Source of the DNA: AR5 sp035762565
GTDB lineage: Bacteria; Methylomirabilota; Methylomirabilia; Rokubacteriales; CSP1-6
DNA length: 64,000 nucleotides
NCBI GenBank assembly: GCA_035762565.1
Contig: DASTOJ010000305.1
Coordinates: 1 to 64,000 of the forward strand
Direction: 5' to 3'
The translations under genes and the position numbers were made by a program. The notes under the pieces were generated by a model that ran no database searches, was not told the origin of the DNA, and saw nothing but the letters and a program-made list of their open reading frames with translations. Below, one piece after another: positions 1-6,952 of the stretch (its first letter is position 1; each line of letters opens with the position of its first letter).

Positions 1-187
1 GCTTGGCCTCGGCCATGGCCGCGTGGGCCTCATATTCCAGGAACTTGACCGGCCGCCCGCCGGTCTCGTTGCGGACGATGCCGGAGAAGATCACGATGCC
101 ACCGGCTCCGGGGTCGTCCACGCGGGCCGCGATGTCGTCGGGGGACAGCGGGTGCTCGACCACGGCGAACAGGTCAGCCGGGTTCAC
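1..187 (-). CDS. moaE: Molybdopterin synthase catalytic subunit MoaE (N-terminal part, runs off the window)
   Basis: Large subunit of molybdopterin synthase, which puts the two dithiolene sulfurs onto precursor Z using thiocarboxylated MoaD. The visible 62 residues start at a GTG and contain the family signature: a GGIVIFSGIVRNE stretch followed by an LEYEAHAAMAEAK segment. The GTG overlaps the moaD stop by 4 bases (GTGA), so translation is coupled to moaD just upstream. The C-terminal part, with the catalytic lysine region, lies outside the window. Identification is firm from the motif order and the moaD partner; completeness cannot be judged. Confidence 0.9.
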   Translation of the reverse strand, partial: MNPADLFAVVEHPLSPDDIAARVDDPGAGGIVIFSGIVRNETGGRPVKFLEYEAHAAMAEAK

Positions 188-462
188 CGGCGCTCCTCGC
201 TTGCGCCGCGCCCGCCCAGCCCGCCGCTCACCGGCGGGAACAGGCACAGCTCGTCGCCCGGCTTCAGGCGGTGGTCGTCTTCCACGTAGTCGTGGCCGAC
301 GGCGAACAGGGTGAACGGGCGGTACTGCGCAAGCTGCGGGTGCCGATCGACGACGGCCGACCACGCGGTCTCGACCGTGCCGCCCTCGGGAAGCTCGAGG
401 TCCACCTGCTCCCGCCCGGCGATCTCACGATACCGGGCGAACAGGTGGACCCGGACACGCAC
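184..462 (-). CDS. moaD: Molybdopterin synthase sulfur-carrier subunit MoaD with a C-terminal extension
   Basis: Small ubiquitin-like sulfur carrier of molybdopterin synthase, 92 aa. The beta-grasp pattern is clear: an MRVRVHLFARYREIAG start, an LPEGGTV loop, and the conserved end FPPVSGG. In the family the Gly-Gly is normally the very C-terminus, because it is adenylated and thiocarboxylated. Here 11 further residues (LGGRGASEERR) follow before the TGA. That TGA overlaps the moaE GTG start. The start is also GTG, with no clear Shine-Dalgarno, 8 bases after the upstream IscA-type gene. The tail is discussed as a finding. Confidence 0.88.
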   Translation of the reverse strand: MRVRVHLFARYREIAGREQVDLELPEGGTVETAWSAVVDRHPQLAQYRPFTLFAVGHDYVEDDHRLKPGDELCLFPPVSGGLGGRGASEERR

Positions 463-470
463 GACGGGGT

Positions 471-797
471 CTAGAAGCGGTGGGACTGGCCGCAGCCGCA
501 GCTGGACTTGACGTTCGGGTTCTTGATCGCGAAGCCGGCGCCCATCATGTTGTTGTCGACGTAGTCGATTTCGGTGCCGGACAGATAGGGCGCGCTGTTC
601 TTGTCGACGAAGACCTTGATGCCGTGGGCCTCGATGACGCTGTCACCCTCGGTCTCCTGGTCTTCCCAGCCCAGCTCGTAGGACATGCCGGAGCAGCCCC
701 CGCCCACGATCCGGATGCGCAGGCCCCACTCGGGCTTGCCTTCCTCCAGGCGGAGCTCGCCGACCTTCTTGGCGGCGGTTTCGGTCATCGTCAGCAT
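471..797 (-). CDS. HesB/IscA/ErpA-type iron-sulfur cluster insertion protein
   Basis: A-type Fe-S carrier protein of 108 aa, the usual size, delivering clusters to apoproteins. The three conserved cysteines are visible: one in GGGCSGMSY (about residue 35) and two in the C-terminal CGCG motif. The phrase DNNMMGAGFAIKNPN matches the family core. A GGGAGG-type ribosome site precedes the ATG. It lies 46 bases downstream of the SDR gene and 8 bases before moaD, so it may be co-transcribed with either. ErpA, IscA and SufA cannot be told apart from sequence alone; molybdenum-cofactor neighbours fit an ErpA-like role but do not prove it. Confidence 0.88.
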   Translation of the reverse strand: MLTMTETAAKKVGELRLEEGKPEWGLRIRIVGGGCSGMSYELGWEDQETEGDSVIEAHGIKVFVDKNSAPYLSGTEIDYVDNNMMGAGFAIKNPNVKSSCGCGQSHRF

Positions 798-843
798 GCG
801 ATCCTCCCGTCGATTCGCGGTGTTTCCCGACGAGGGAATGGTA

Positions 844-1566
844 TCACAGGATACCCCCGGCGGGCAGCAGGGTCAGCTCCTCCAGCGAGGCGTGCGGCGG
901 CAGCGCGGCCATGAGCACGGCCGCGCGGGCCACGTCCTCCGGCCGCAGCATTTTCTCGCGCGGCGGCGGCGCCGCCAGCGAGTCCCACAGCGGCGTGTCC
1001 ACCGCCCCCGCCACCAGCACGCCCACCCGGACACCGTGGGGGCGCAGCTCCTCGGCCAGCACGCGGCTGAAGCCGTCGATGGCGATCTTGGTCGCCGTGT
1101 AGACGGCGCTGCCCGGCAGCGCCCGCTTGGTGGCGATGGAGCCGATGTTGAGGATGGTCCCCGAGCGCTGGCGCATCATGGCCGGCAGCACCGCGCGGCA
1201 GCAGACCATCACCGCCCGCAGATTGAGCGCCAGCATCGCGTCCCAGTCGCCCGGCTTGGAGTCGGCGACCGGCCCGAAGAACGCCGTCCCGGCCGAGGTC
1301 ACCAGCACGTCCAGGCGCCCCAGCTCGACCAGGGTCTGCTCGACCAGCGCCTCGACGGCGCCGTCCTGGGTGACGTCGGTGGGCACCGCCAGGGCGCGGC
1401 CGTTCTGCGCACGGATCTCGCCCGCGACCTCGGCCAGGTCCGCGCGCGAGCGCGCGGCCAGCGCGACCGCGGCGCCCTCGGCCGCGAAGGCCAGCGCGAC
1501 GGCGCGGCCGATGCCGCGGCCGGCGCCGGTGACGAGGGCGACCTTGCCGGCCAGCCCGCCGCTCAT
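844..1566 (-). CDS. Short-chain dehydrogenase/reductase at the end of the pterin operon
   Basis: NAD(P)-dependent classical SDR, 240 aa. The cofactor motif TGAGRGIG is at about residues 14-21, the NNAG position reads TSAG, the catalytic Ser sits in NIGS, and YTATK supplies Tyr and Lys. The ATG overlaps the folE stop by 4 bases (ATGA), which fixes the start. Sepiapterin reductase, the last enzyme of tetrahydrobiopterin synthesis, is an SDR. Position directly after two pterin synthases and FolE therefore suggests reduction of a 6-pyruvoyl-type side chain. That substrate is an inference; SDR sequences rarely reveal their substrate. Confidence 0.85.
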   Translation of the reverse strand: MSGGLAGKVALVTGAGRGIGRAVALAFAAEGAAVALAARSRADLAEVAGEIRAQNGRALAVPTDVTQDGAVEALVEQTLVELGRLDVLVTSAGTAFFGPVADSKPGDWDAMLALNLRAVMVCCRAVLPAMMRQRSGTILNIGSIATKRALPGSAVYTATKIAIDGFSRVLAEELRPHGVRVGVLVAGAVDTPLWDSLAAPPPREKMLRPEDVARAAVLMAALPPHASLEELTLLPAGGIL

Positions 1567-2135
1567 ATCACCAGCCCCCGCCCGGCCTTGATCAGCTCCA
1601 TGAACTCCGCCCGGGTCTCCGGCCGGTCGCGGAAGGCGCCGAGCATCGCCGAGGTCACGGCCTTGGAGTTCTGCTTCTCCACCCCGCGCATGAGCATGCA
1701 GAGGTGGATCGCCTCGATCACGACGGCGACCCCGCGCGGCTGCAGCACCTCGTCCAGCGTGGAGGCGATCTGAGTCGTCAGCCGCTCCTGGACCTGCAAC
1801 CGCCGCGCGAACATGTCCACCAGCCGTGGAATCTTCGACAGCCCCACGATCTTCTTGCCCGGCATGTAGGCCACGTGGCACTTGCCAATAAATGGCAGCA
1901 AGTGGTGTTCACAGAGACTGGTCACGTCGATGTCCTTCACGACCACCATCTCGTCGTACTCCTCGGAGAAGAGGGCGTCGTTGAGGATCTCGCGTGGATC
2001 TTTCTCGTAGCCGGAGGTCAGGTAGCGCAGCGCCGTCGCCACGCGCTCGGGTGTGCGCTGGAGCCCCTCGCGGCCCGGGTCCTCGCCCAGCTCCTTCAGC
2101 AGCTCCTCGACCAGCCCCGGGATCGCGTCGGCCAT
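1563..2135 (-). CDS. folE: GTP cyclohydrolase I FolE
   Basis: Converts GTP to 7,8-dihydroneopterin triphosphate, the entry step of folate and pterin synthesis. The 190 aa match bacterial FolE length. Zinc and catalytic signatures are present: SLCEHHLLPFIGKCHVAY holds the Cys-His-His zinc/active-site cluster, and EAIHLCMLMRGV carries the second zinc cysteine. The ATG shares one base with the stop of the preceding pterin synthase gene (TGATG), and its own stop overlaps the SDR start. Two PTPS-type genes upstream make it likely that at least part of its product goes to a tetrahydropterin rather than only to folate. Confidence 0.95.
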   Translation of the reverse strand: MADAIPGLVEELLKELGEDPGREGLQRTPERVATALRYLTSGYEKDPREILNDALFSEEYDEMVVVKDIDVTSLCEHHLLPFIGKCHVAYMPGKKIVGLSKIPRLVDMFARRLQVQERLTTQIASTLDEVLQPRGVAVVIEAIHLCMLMRGVEKQNSKAVTSAMLGAFRDRPETRAEFMELIKAGRGLVI

Positions 2136-2545
2136 CAGGCCTCCTCGTCGCAGTACTCGAACCGGTTCTTGGCGGTCTCCTGCACGACCACCCGCCGCAG
2201 CCGGCCGGCGGGCAGCGCCCCCTGGAGCGTCCGCCAGAACGCGCGGGCCAGCCCCTCGCCGGTGGTGATCACGCCGGCCAGGACCGGCGCATCCTCGAGG
2301 CGATGGTGGTCGACCTGGTCCAGCAGTGAGCGCGTCACCGTCCGGTCGAGGGCCGCGAGGTCCACGGCCATGCCGGTGTCGGCGTCGGGCACGCCGGTCA
2401 CCGTCACCTCGAGATAGTAGTTGTGGCCGTGGGCCCGGGCGCACGGCCCGTACAGCGCCGCGTTGGCGGCGGCGGTCAGCGCCGGGTTGGCCAGGCAGTG
2501 GGCCGCGCTGAAATGGTACACGCGCGTGAGGGCGACGGGTCGCAT
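2135..2545 (-). CDS. queD: 6-pyruvoyl/6-carboxy-tetrahydropterin synthase (QueD/PTPS family), copy with catalytic Cys
   Basis: PTPS/QueD enzyme acting on dihydroneopterin triphosphate, the FolE product. The chosen ATG gives 136 aa and lies one base after the preceding stop; an alternative ATG 15 bases upstream is in frame. Zinc ligands appear in YHFSAAHCL and in the CARAHGHNY motif, whose Cys is the catalytic residue of the family. DQVDHHRLED and the C-terminal ETAKNRFEY glutamate complete the active site. queC, queE and queF are absent here, so a queuosine role is not supported by context; a biopterin-like route is the alternative. Confidence 0.88.
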   Translation of the reverse strand: MRPVALTRVYHFSAAHCLANPALTAAANAALYGPCARAHGHNYYLEVTVTGVPDADTGMAVDLAALDRTVTRSLLDQVDHHRLEDAPVLAGVITTGEGLARAFWRTLQGALPAGRLRRVVVQETAKNRFEYCDEEA

Positions 2546-2546
2546 G

Positions 2547-2954
2547 TCACGTCCCATCATAGTCGACGAACAGCGTCGGGTCCTCCCACACGCGCACGCG
2601 CACCAGGCGGTCGGGCCCGAGCTTGGGCGCCAGCAGCTCCCACACCGCGATCGCGACGTTCTCCGTCGTCGGCACGCGGTCGCGAAACAGCGCGTCGGCG
2701 TTCAGGTCGGCATGGTCGAAGCGGTCGATCACCGTCTCCTGCACGATCCGCTTCAGCTCGCCGAGGTCGATCACCATGCCGGTGCGCGGATCGATGGCGC
2801 CCTGCACGGTGACGTCGAGCGTGTAGTTGTGCCCGTGCGGCACGCCGAGGCGGCCGAACACGCGGGCGTTCTCGTCCGCCGACCAGCGGGCCACGTGATA
2901 GCGGTGGCCTGCGGCGAACGCGAAGCGACGGGTCGTGGAGGGGCGCCCGCTCAC
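2547..2954 (-). CDS. Second PTPS/QueD-family protein lacking the catalytic cysteine
   Basis: A 135-aa paralogue of the next gene, only distantly similar to it. It keeps the zinc histidines (FAFAAGHRYH and PHGHNYTLDV) and an NADALFRDRVPTTENVA stretch typical of PTPS proteins. Four residues before HGH, where the family has the catalytic Cys, there is Leu (GRLGVPHGHNY). The C-terminal VWEDPTLFVDY keeps the usual Glu. GTG start overlaps the glycosyltransferase stop (GTGA). It may be a PTPS of altered specificity, or a partner subunit of the adjacent copy. Family placement is firm; the reaction is not. Confidence 0.82.
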   Translation of the reverse strand: MSGRPSTTRRFAFAAGHRYHVARWSADENARVFGRLGVPHGHNYTLDVTVQGAIDPRTGMVIDLGELKRIVQETVIDRFDHADLNADALFRDRVPTTENVAIAVWELLAPKLGPDRLVRVRVWEDPTLFVDYDGT

Positions 2955-4006
2955 GCGCCCGTCGCCTCCACGAACCGGCGAGCGACCGGTTCCAGGTCGA
3001 AGGCCGCCACGCGGGCGGCGCCGGCGGCGCCGAAATCACCGCGCAGGCCGTCGTTCCTCAGCAGAGTCTCCAGCGCCATGGCGAGCTCCTCGGGGCTTTC
3101 CCGGTTCACCAGCAGGCCGGTCCGCCGGTCCTCGACCAGCTCCGGCACCGCCCCTGCGCGGCACGCGACCACGGCCAGGCCGGCCGCCATCGCCTCGGCG
3201 AACGCGATCCCGAACCCCTCCTGGACGGTGGGCAGGCAGAAGCAGTCGGCCCGTACGTATTCTACGGCCAGCGCCTGCCGCGGCACCTCGCCGAGGAACG
3301 TCACCGTGTCGCCCAGGCCGAGCTCCGCGTGCATGGCGCGCAACCGGGCGGACTGCGGCCCCTCCCCTACGATGCGGACCCGCACGGCGGGGATTCGCTC
3401 GCGCAGCACGACGGCGGCGCGGAGCAGATCCTCCAGCCGCTTGCGCGGATACATCCGGGCGACCGAAAGGACGGTCGGCGGGCTCGGCTCCCGCACGACG
3501 GCGCCGAAGCGCCGGCGCCACTCGCCCAGGTCGATCGGCTCCGGCACGACCGCGAGCCGCTCCGCAGGCACGCCGTACGCCTCCCGGGCCATGGCCGCCG
3601 AGTACCGGCTGGGGACTACCACCCGATCGGCCCGCTCCGTGTTGAGACGCTCCCAGCGTGCCTGCACGCCGAGCAGCGCCCGCACCAGCCCCCGCTCGTT
3701 GCGTAACTCGTCGGCGATGATGCCCTTCAGCGCGACGACGAAGCGCGCGCGCCGGGGCAGGCCCGCCCACACGAACCCGTCGAGGTCCACGCCCACGACG
3801 ACGTCGGCGGCCGGCGGCGCCATCGCCACCCGGGCGTTGTACAGCCAGCGGTCGGCGGTGTGGAAGCCGGTGCGCAGGCCGAGCGGCCGGCACACCGCGG
3901 TGTGGCCGAGGCGCTCGAGACCGCGCACGAGGCCGTCGATCGCCACCCACGTGCCGCTGCCCTCGGTGGGGCCGGCCGGGGTCGAGCTGAGGAACTCGAA
4001 CCGCAC
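2951..4006 (-). CDS. GT4-family glycosyltransferase in the pterin operon
   Basis: Soluble 351-aa GT-B fold glycosyltransferase (glycosyltransferases group 1). The C-terminal donor domain shows SVARMYPRKRLEDLL, VRIVGEGPQ, FLGEVPR and the E-x7-E motif in QEGFGIAFAEAMAAG (about residues 258-272). No transmembrane segment or lipid-carrier motif is visible. GTG start; the stop overlaps the PTPS paralogue start, so it is translationally coupled to pterin genes. Cyanobacteria glycosylate tetrahydrobiopterin with a dedicated transferase. A pteridine glycosyltransferase is the best contextual guess here, but an unrelated acceptor is possible. Confidence 0.85.
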   Translation of the reverse strand: MRFEFLSSTPAGPTEGSGTWVAIDGLVRGLERLGHTAVCRPLGLRTGFHTADRWLYNARVAMAPPAADVVVGVDLDGFVWAGLPRRARFVVALKGIIADELRNERGLVRALLGVQARWERLNTERADRVVVPSRYSAAMAREAYGVPAERLAVVPEPIDLGEWRRRFGAVVREPSPPTVLSVARMYPRKRLEDLLRAAVVLRERIPAVRVRIVGEGPQSARLRAMHAELGLGDTVTFLGEVPRQALAVEYVRADCFCLPTVQEGFGIAFAEAMAAGLAVVACRAGAVPELVEDRRTGLLVNRESPEELAMALETLLRNDGLRGDFGAAGAARVAAFDLEPVARRFVEATGA

Positions 4007-4019
4007 GCGAGGCGGCGGG

Positions 4020-4805
4020 TCAGCGCCCCTGGAACGACGGCCGGCGCTTCTCGAGGAAAGCGCGCGTGCCCTCCCGATAATCCTCGCTCGCCGCCGCCTC
4101 CAGTGACAACGCGCGCAGCCGCGCCCGGCTCTCCGCCGTGTAGCCGGCCAGGTAGGCCTGGATGGTCGCCTTGGACCCGCGCACCGAGAGGGGCGCGTTG
4201 TCGGCCACCACCTCGAGGTACTCGTAGGTCGTGCGCGCCAGCTCGGCCGCCGGCACCAGCCGCTGGATCAGCCCGATGGCCAGCGCCTCGCGATCGCCCA
4301 CGGTGCGCGCCGAGTAGAGGATGTCCTTGGCGTAGGCGGGCCCCACGAGGTCCACGAGCTGGCCGATCGCCTCGGCCGGGTAGACGATGCTCAGCCGCGC
4401 GGCCGGAATGCCGTACTTGCTGCCCTCGGCGGCGAACCGGAGATCGCAGCCCATCGCCAGGCCCATCGCGCCCCCCATGCAGAAGCCGTAGATCATCGCG
4501 ATCGTCGGCTTGGGGCACTCCCGCACCGCCGCGTAGGCGGCGGCGGTGACGGTGTTGTAGCGCTGGGCGGTCTCGACGTCCTTGCGGCTCTCGGGAAACT
4601 CCTTGATGTCGGCCCCCGAGGCGAATGCCTCCGTCCCGGCGCCCCGGAACACGATAGCCCGCACGGAGTCGTCCTTGACCAGCCCCTCGGTCGCCCGCGC
4701 GAGCTCGCCCCACATGGCCAGATTGATCGCGTTGCGCGTCCGCGGCCGGTTGATGACCACGGTCGCGATGGGCCCTTCTTGCTGGACGAGGATCTCATCG
4801 GTCAT
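4020..4805 (-). CDS. Enoyl-CoA hydratase/isomerase (crotonase) family protein
   Basis: Crotonase-fold enzyme of 261 aa, the standard length. The oxyanion-hole segments are present: EAFASGADIKEF (about residues 60-70) and GFCMGGAMGLAMGCDLRFA (about 105-123). The place where hydratases carry their first catalytic Glu (a PE-L motif) reads GIPAARLSIVYP, so that acid is missing and the reaction may not be a simple hydration. It is the first gene of the run leading into the glycosyltransferase (13-base gap). A -10-like TACACT lies 8 bases before the ATG, implying a very short or absent leader. Confidence 0.85.
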   Translation of the reverse strand: MTDEILVQQEGPIATVVINRPRTRNAINLAMWGELARATEGLVKDDSVRAIVFRGAGTEAFASGADIKEFPESRKDVETAQRYNTVTAAAYAAVRECPKPTIAMIYGFCMGGAMGLAMGCDLRFAAEGSKYGIPAARLSIVYPAEAIGQLVDLVGPAYAKDILYSARTVGDREALAIGLIQRLVPAAELARTTYEYLEVVADNAPLSVRGSKATIQAYLAGYTAESRARLRALSLEAAASEDYREGTRAFLEKRRPSFQGR

Positions 4806-4813
4806 GGCGGGTC

Positions 4814-4819
4814 AGTGTA
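4814..4819 (-). promoter_or_regulatory. -10 element (TACACT) of the enoyl-CoA hydratase/pterin run
   Basis: On the minus strand TACACT ends 8 bases before the ATG at 4805, placing the transcription start almost at the start codon. The -35 region is weak (TTATCC at 17-bp spacing). The gap to the divergent hybrid kinase is only 86 bp, so both promoters share it. Confidence 0.45.
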
Positions 4820-4891
4820 CCAGAGGTGCCCCGAGAGGATAACCCCTCGAAAACGGTAGGGTTTCACAATCGGCGTGCACTAATGTGGTGA

Positions 4892-6952
4892 ATGCGCATG
4901 GCGCACGAGCTCCCAGACGGCCGCCGGGTATTCCTCTCCACGCTGGCTGCGCACCCCAGCGAGCGCCGGCTCGCGCTCGCGGTCGTGCTGGTGTCCGTTG
5001 CCATCTTTCTGGCGGCGGTGCCGTTTGCCAAGGTGCCGCTCGCTCGGGTTCCGGCGTTCATTCCGATCTATCAATCGGCGCTGGCCGTCAACGATCTGAT
5101 CACCGCGGTCCTGCTGTTCGGTCAGTTCAGCTTCTTGCGCTCACGGGGACTGCTGGTGCTGGCCACCGGATACCTGTTTACGGCGTTGATGGCCATTGCG
5201 CACATGCTCACGTTTCCCGGTCTGTTCACGCCGTCCGGCCTGCTGGGCGCGGGCCCCCAGAGCACGGCCTGGTTGTACATGTTCTGGCACGCCGGCTTCC
5301 CCCTTCTCGTCATCGCCTACGCGGTGGCCGAGGACCAGGAGCACCGGACGAACCCACCGCGTGGCCGTGCCCCCGTCGCGATCCTCGCCAGCGTCGCGGT
5401 GGTGATCGCGGTGGCGGCTGGGGTGGTGTTGCTCGCCACGGCCGGCCAGGACACGCTCCCCGCGATCATGCAGGGCAACCACTACACCTCGGCGATGATC
5501 ATCGTCGTCTCGAGCGTCTGGGTCTTGAGCCTGCTCGCGCTGGTCGTTCTCTGGCGTCGGCGGCCGCACTCGGTCCTCGACCTTTGGCTCATGGTCGTGA
5601 TGTGTGCCTGGCTCTTCGACATCGCGCTGGCCGCGGTCCTCAACGCCGGCCGCTTCGATCTGGGGTTCTACGCTGGACGGCTGTACGGGCTGCTGGCGGC
5701 CAGCTTCGTCCTCGCGGTGCTGCTGATCGAGAACGGAAGGCTCTACTTCGAGCTCGACCGCCAGAACCGGTCCCTCGAGAACACCGTGCGCGAGCGCACC
5801 GCGCAGCTTCTCCAGAGCGAGAAGGTGGCGACGATGGGGTCGCTCCTCGCGGGCGTGGCCCACGAGTTGAACAACCCGCTGGCCGTCCTCATGGGGCAAG
5901 CCGATCTGCTGCGGCGGGGGGCGAAGGACCCTGCGCTGGTCCAGCGCGCCGGGAAGATCACCGCCGCTGCCGAGCGCTGCGGCCGGGTCGTGAAGAACTT
6001 CCTGGCGCTGGCGCGGCAGCGGCCACCGGAGCGGGGCAACGTCGTCCTCAACCAGGTCGTCGCGGAGGCGGTCGAGCTCCTGGCCTACGAGCTGCGGACC
6101 GACAGCATCACCGTGAGTCTCGACCTCGCCGACGATCTGCCGCCGCTGTGGGCAGACGCGCACCAGCTCCACCAGGTGTTGGTCAACATCGTGGCGAACG
6201 CCCACCAGGCGATGCGCTCCAGCCCCGCACCGCGCGAGGTCTCGATCACCACGCGGTCCGATCCAGCGCGCCAGCGTGTCCACCTCGACCTGACCGACAA
6301 TGGCCCGGGGATCCCCCCCGAGATCCGGGCCAAGATCTTCGAGCCGTTCTTCACCACCAAGCCCGCCGGGCAGGGCACAGGGCTGGGGCTGTCGCTCTGC
6401 CGCAGCATCGTCGAAGAGCACGGCGGCGCCATCACCGTGGAGAGCGAGCCCGGGCGGGGCACAACATTCGCCATCACGCTGCCGGTGGTTCCGCGGCCGT
6501 TGGACGCCGGCGCGCCCATCGCGGTCGAGGCGCCTGCCCCGGTCGGGTCGAAGGCGATCCTCGTCGTGGACGACGAACGCGATCTCGCCGAGCTCCTCGT
6601 CGAGGAGCTCGAGGGCGACGGTCACCAGGTCGAGATCGCGTCGAACGGGGCGGATGCCTTACGCCGGTTGGAGCGGCGAGCGTTCGACCTGGTGGTGTCG
6701 GACACGAAGATGCCCCTCATGGACGGCTTGGAGCTCTACCGTGAGATCGAGCGACGGTTCCCGGCGCTCCAACGCCGGATCGTCTTCGTGACCGGGGACG
6801 TGCTGGATGCCGAGAAGCGTCGGTTTCTCGAATCGACGGGTGCCCCGTTCCTGACGAAGCCGTTCGATCTGAGGGACGTCCGGAATGTGGTCCGCCGGCA
6901 GTTGGTGATCCACGGCGCGCCCCCGCTCACGACCGCGGGAGGAGGACGGTGA
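4892..6952 (+). CDS. Membrane hybrid histidine kinase (MASE-type sensor, HisKA-HATPase, receiver)
   Basis: Signal-transducing kinase of 686 aa. Residues about 28-290 form a multi-span integral membrane sensor resembling MASE4-type domains, followed by a short coiled coil (NRSLENTVRERTAQLL). The phospho-accepting His is in GVAHELNNPL (residue about 324). HATPase boxes follow: NIVANAHQAM (N box), DNGPGIPPEI (G1), FEPFFTTK and GTGLGLSL. A C-terminal receiver starts with ILVVDDERDLAELL and has its phospho-Asp in VVSDTKMP (about 604) and Lys in LTKPFD. No output domain is attached. The 3' end overlaps the convergent kinase gene by 26 bp. Confidence 0.9.
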   Translation: MRMAHELPDGRRVFLSTLAAHPSERRLALAVVLVSVAIFLAAVPFAKVPLARVPAFIPIYQSALAVNDLITAVLLFGQFSFLRSRGLLVLATGYLFTALMAIAHMLTFPGLFTPSGLLGAGPQSTAWLYMFWHAGFPLLVIAYAVAEDQEHRTNPPRGRAPVAILASVAVVIAVAAGVVLLATAGQDTLPAIMQGNHYTSAMIIVVSSVWVLSLLALVVLWRRRPHSVLDLWLMVVMCAWLFDIALAAVLNAGRFDLGFYAGRLYGLLAASFVLAVLLIENGRLYFELDRQNRSLENTVRERTAQLLQSEKVATMGSLLAGVAHELNNPLAVLMGQADLLRRGAKDPALVQRAGKITAAAERCGRVVKNFLALARQRPPERGNVVLNQVVAEAVELLAYELRTDSITVSLDLADDLPPLWADAHQLHQVLVNIVANAHQAMRSSPAPREVSITTRSDPARQRVHLDLTDNGPGIPPEIRAKIFEPFFTTKPAGQGTGLGLSLCRSIVEEHGGAITVESEPGRGTTFAITLPVVPRPLDAGAPIAVEAPAPVGSKAILVVDDERDLAELLVEELEGDGHQVEIASNGADALRRLERRAFDLVVSDTKMPLMDGLELYREIERRFPALQRRIVFVTGDVLDAEKRRFLESTGAPFLTKPFDLRDVRNVVRRQLVIHGAPPLTTAGGGR

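Noticed and set aside
2135..2954. Queuosine biosynthesis cluster
   Set aside because: QueD-like proteins alone are present; QueC, QueE and QueF are absent, and the neighbours fit a pterin route better.
5141..6625. A 494-codon frame antisense to the hybrid kinase
   Set aside because: His/Asp/Gln-rich shadow of a kinase with complete sense-strand motifs.
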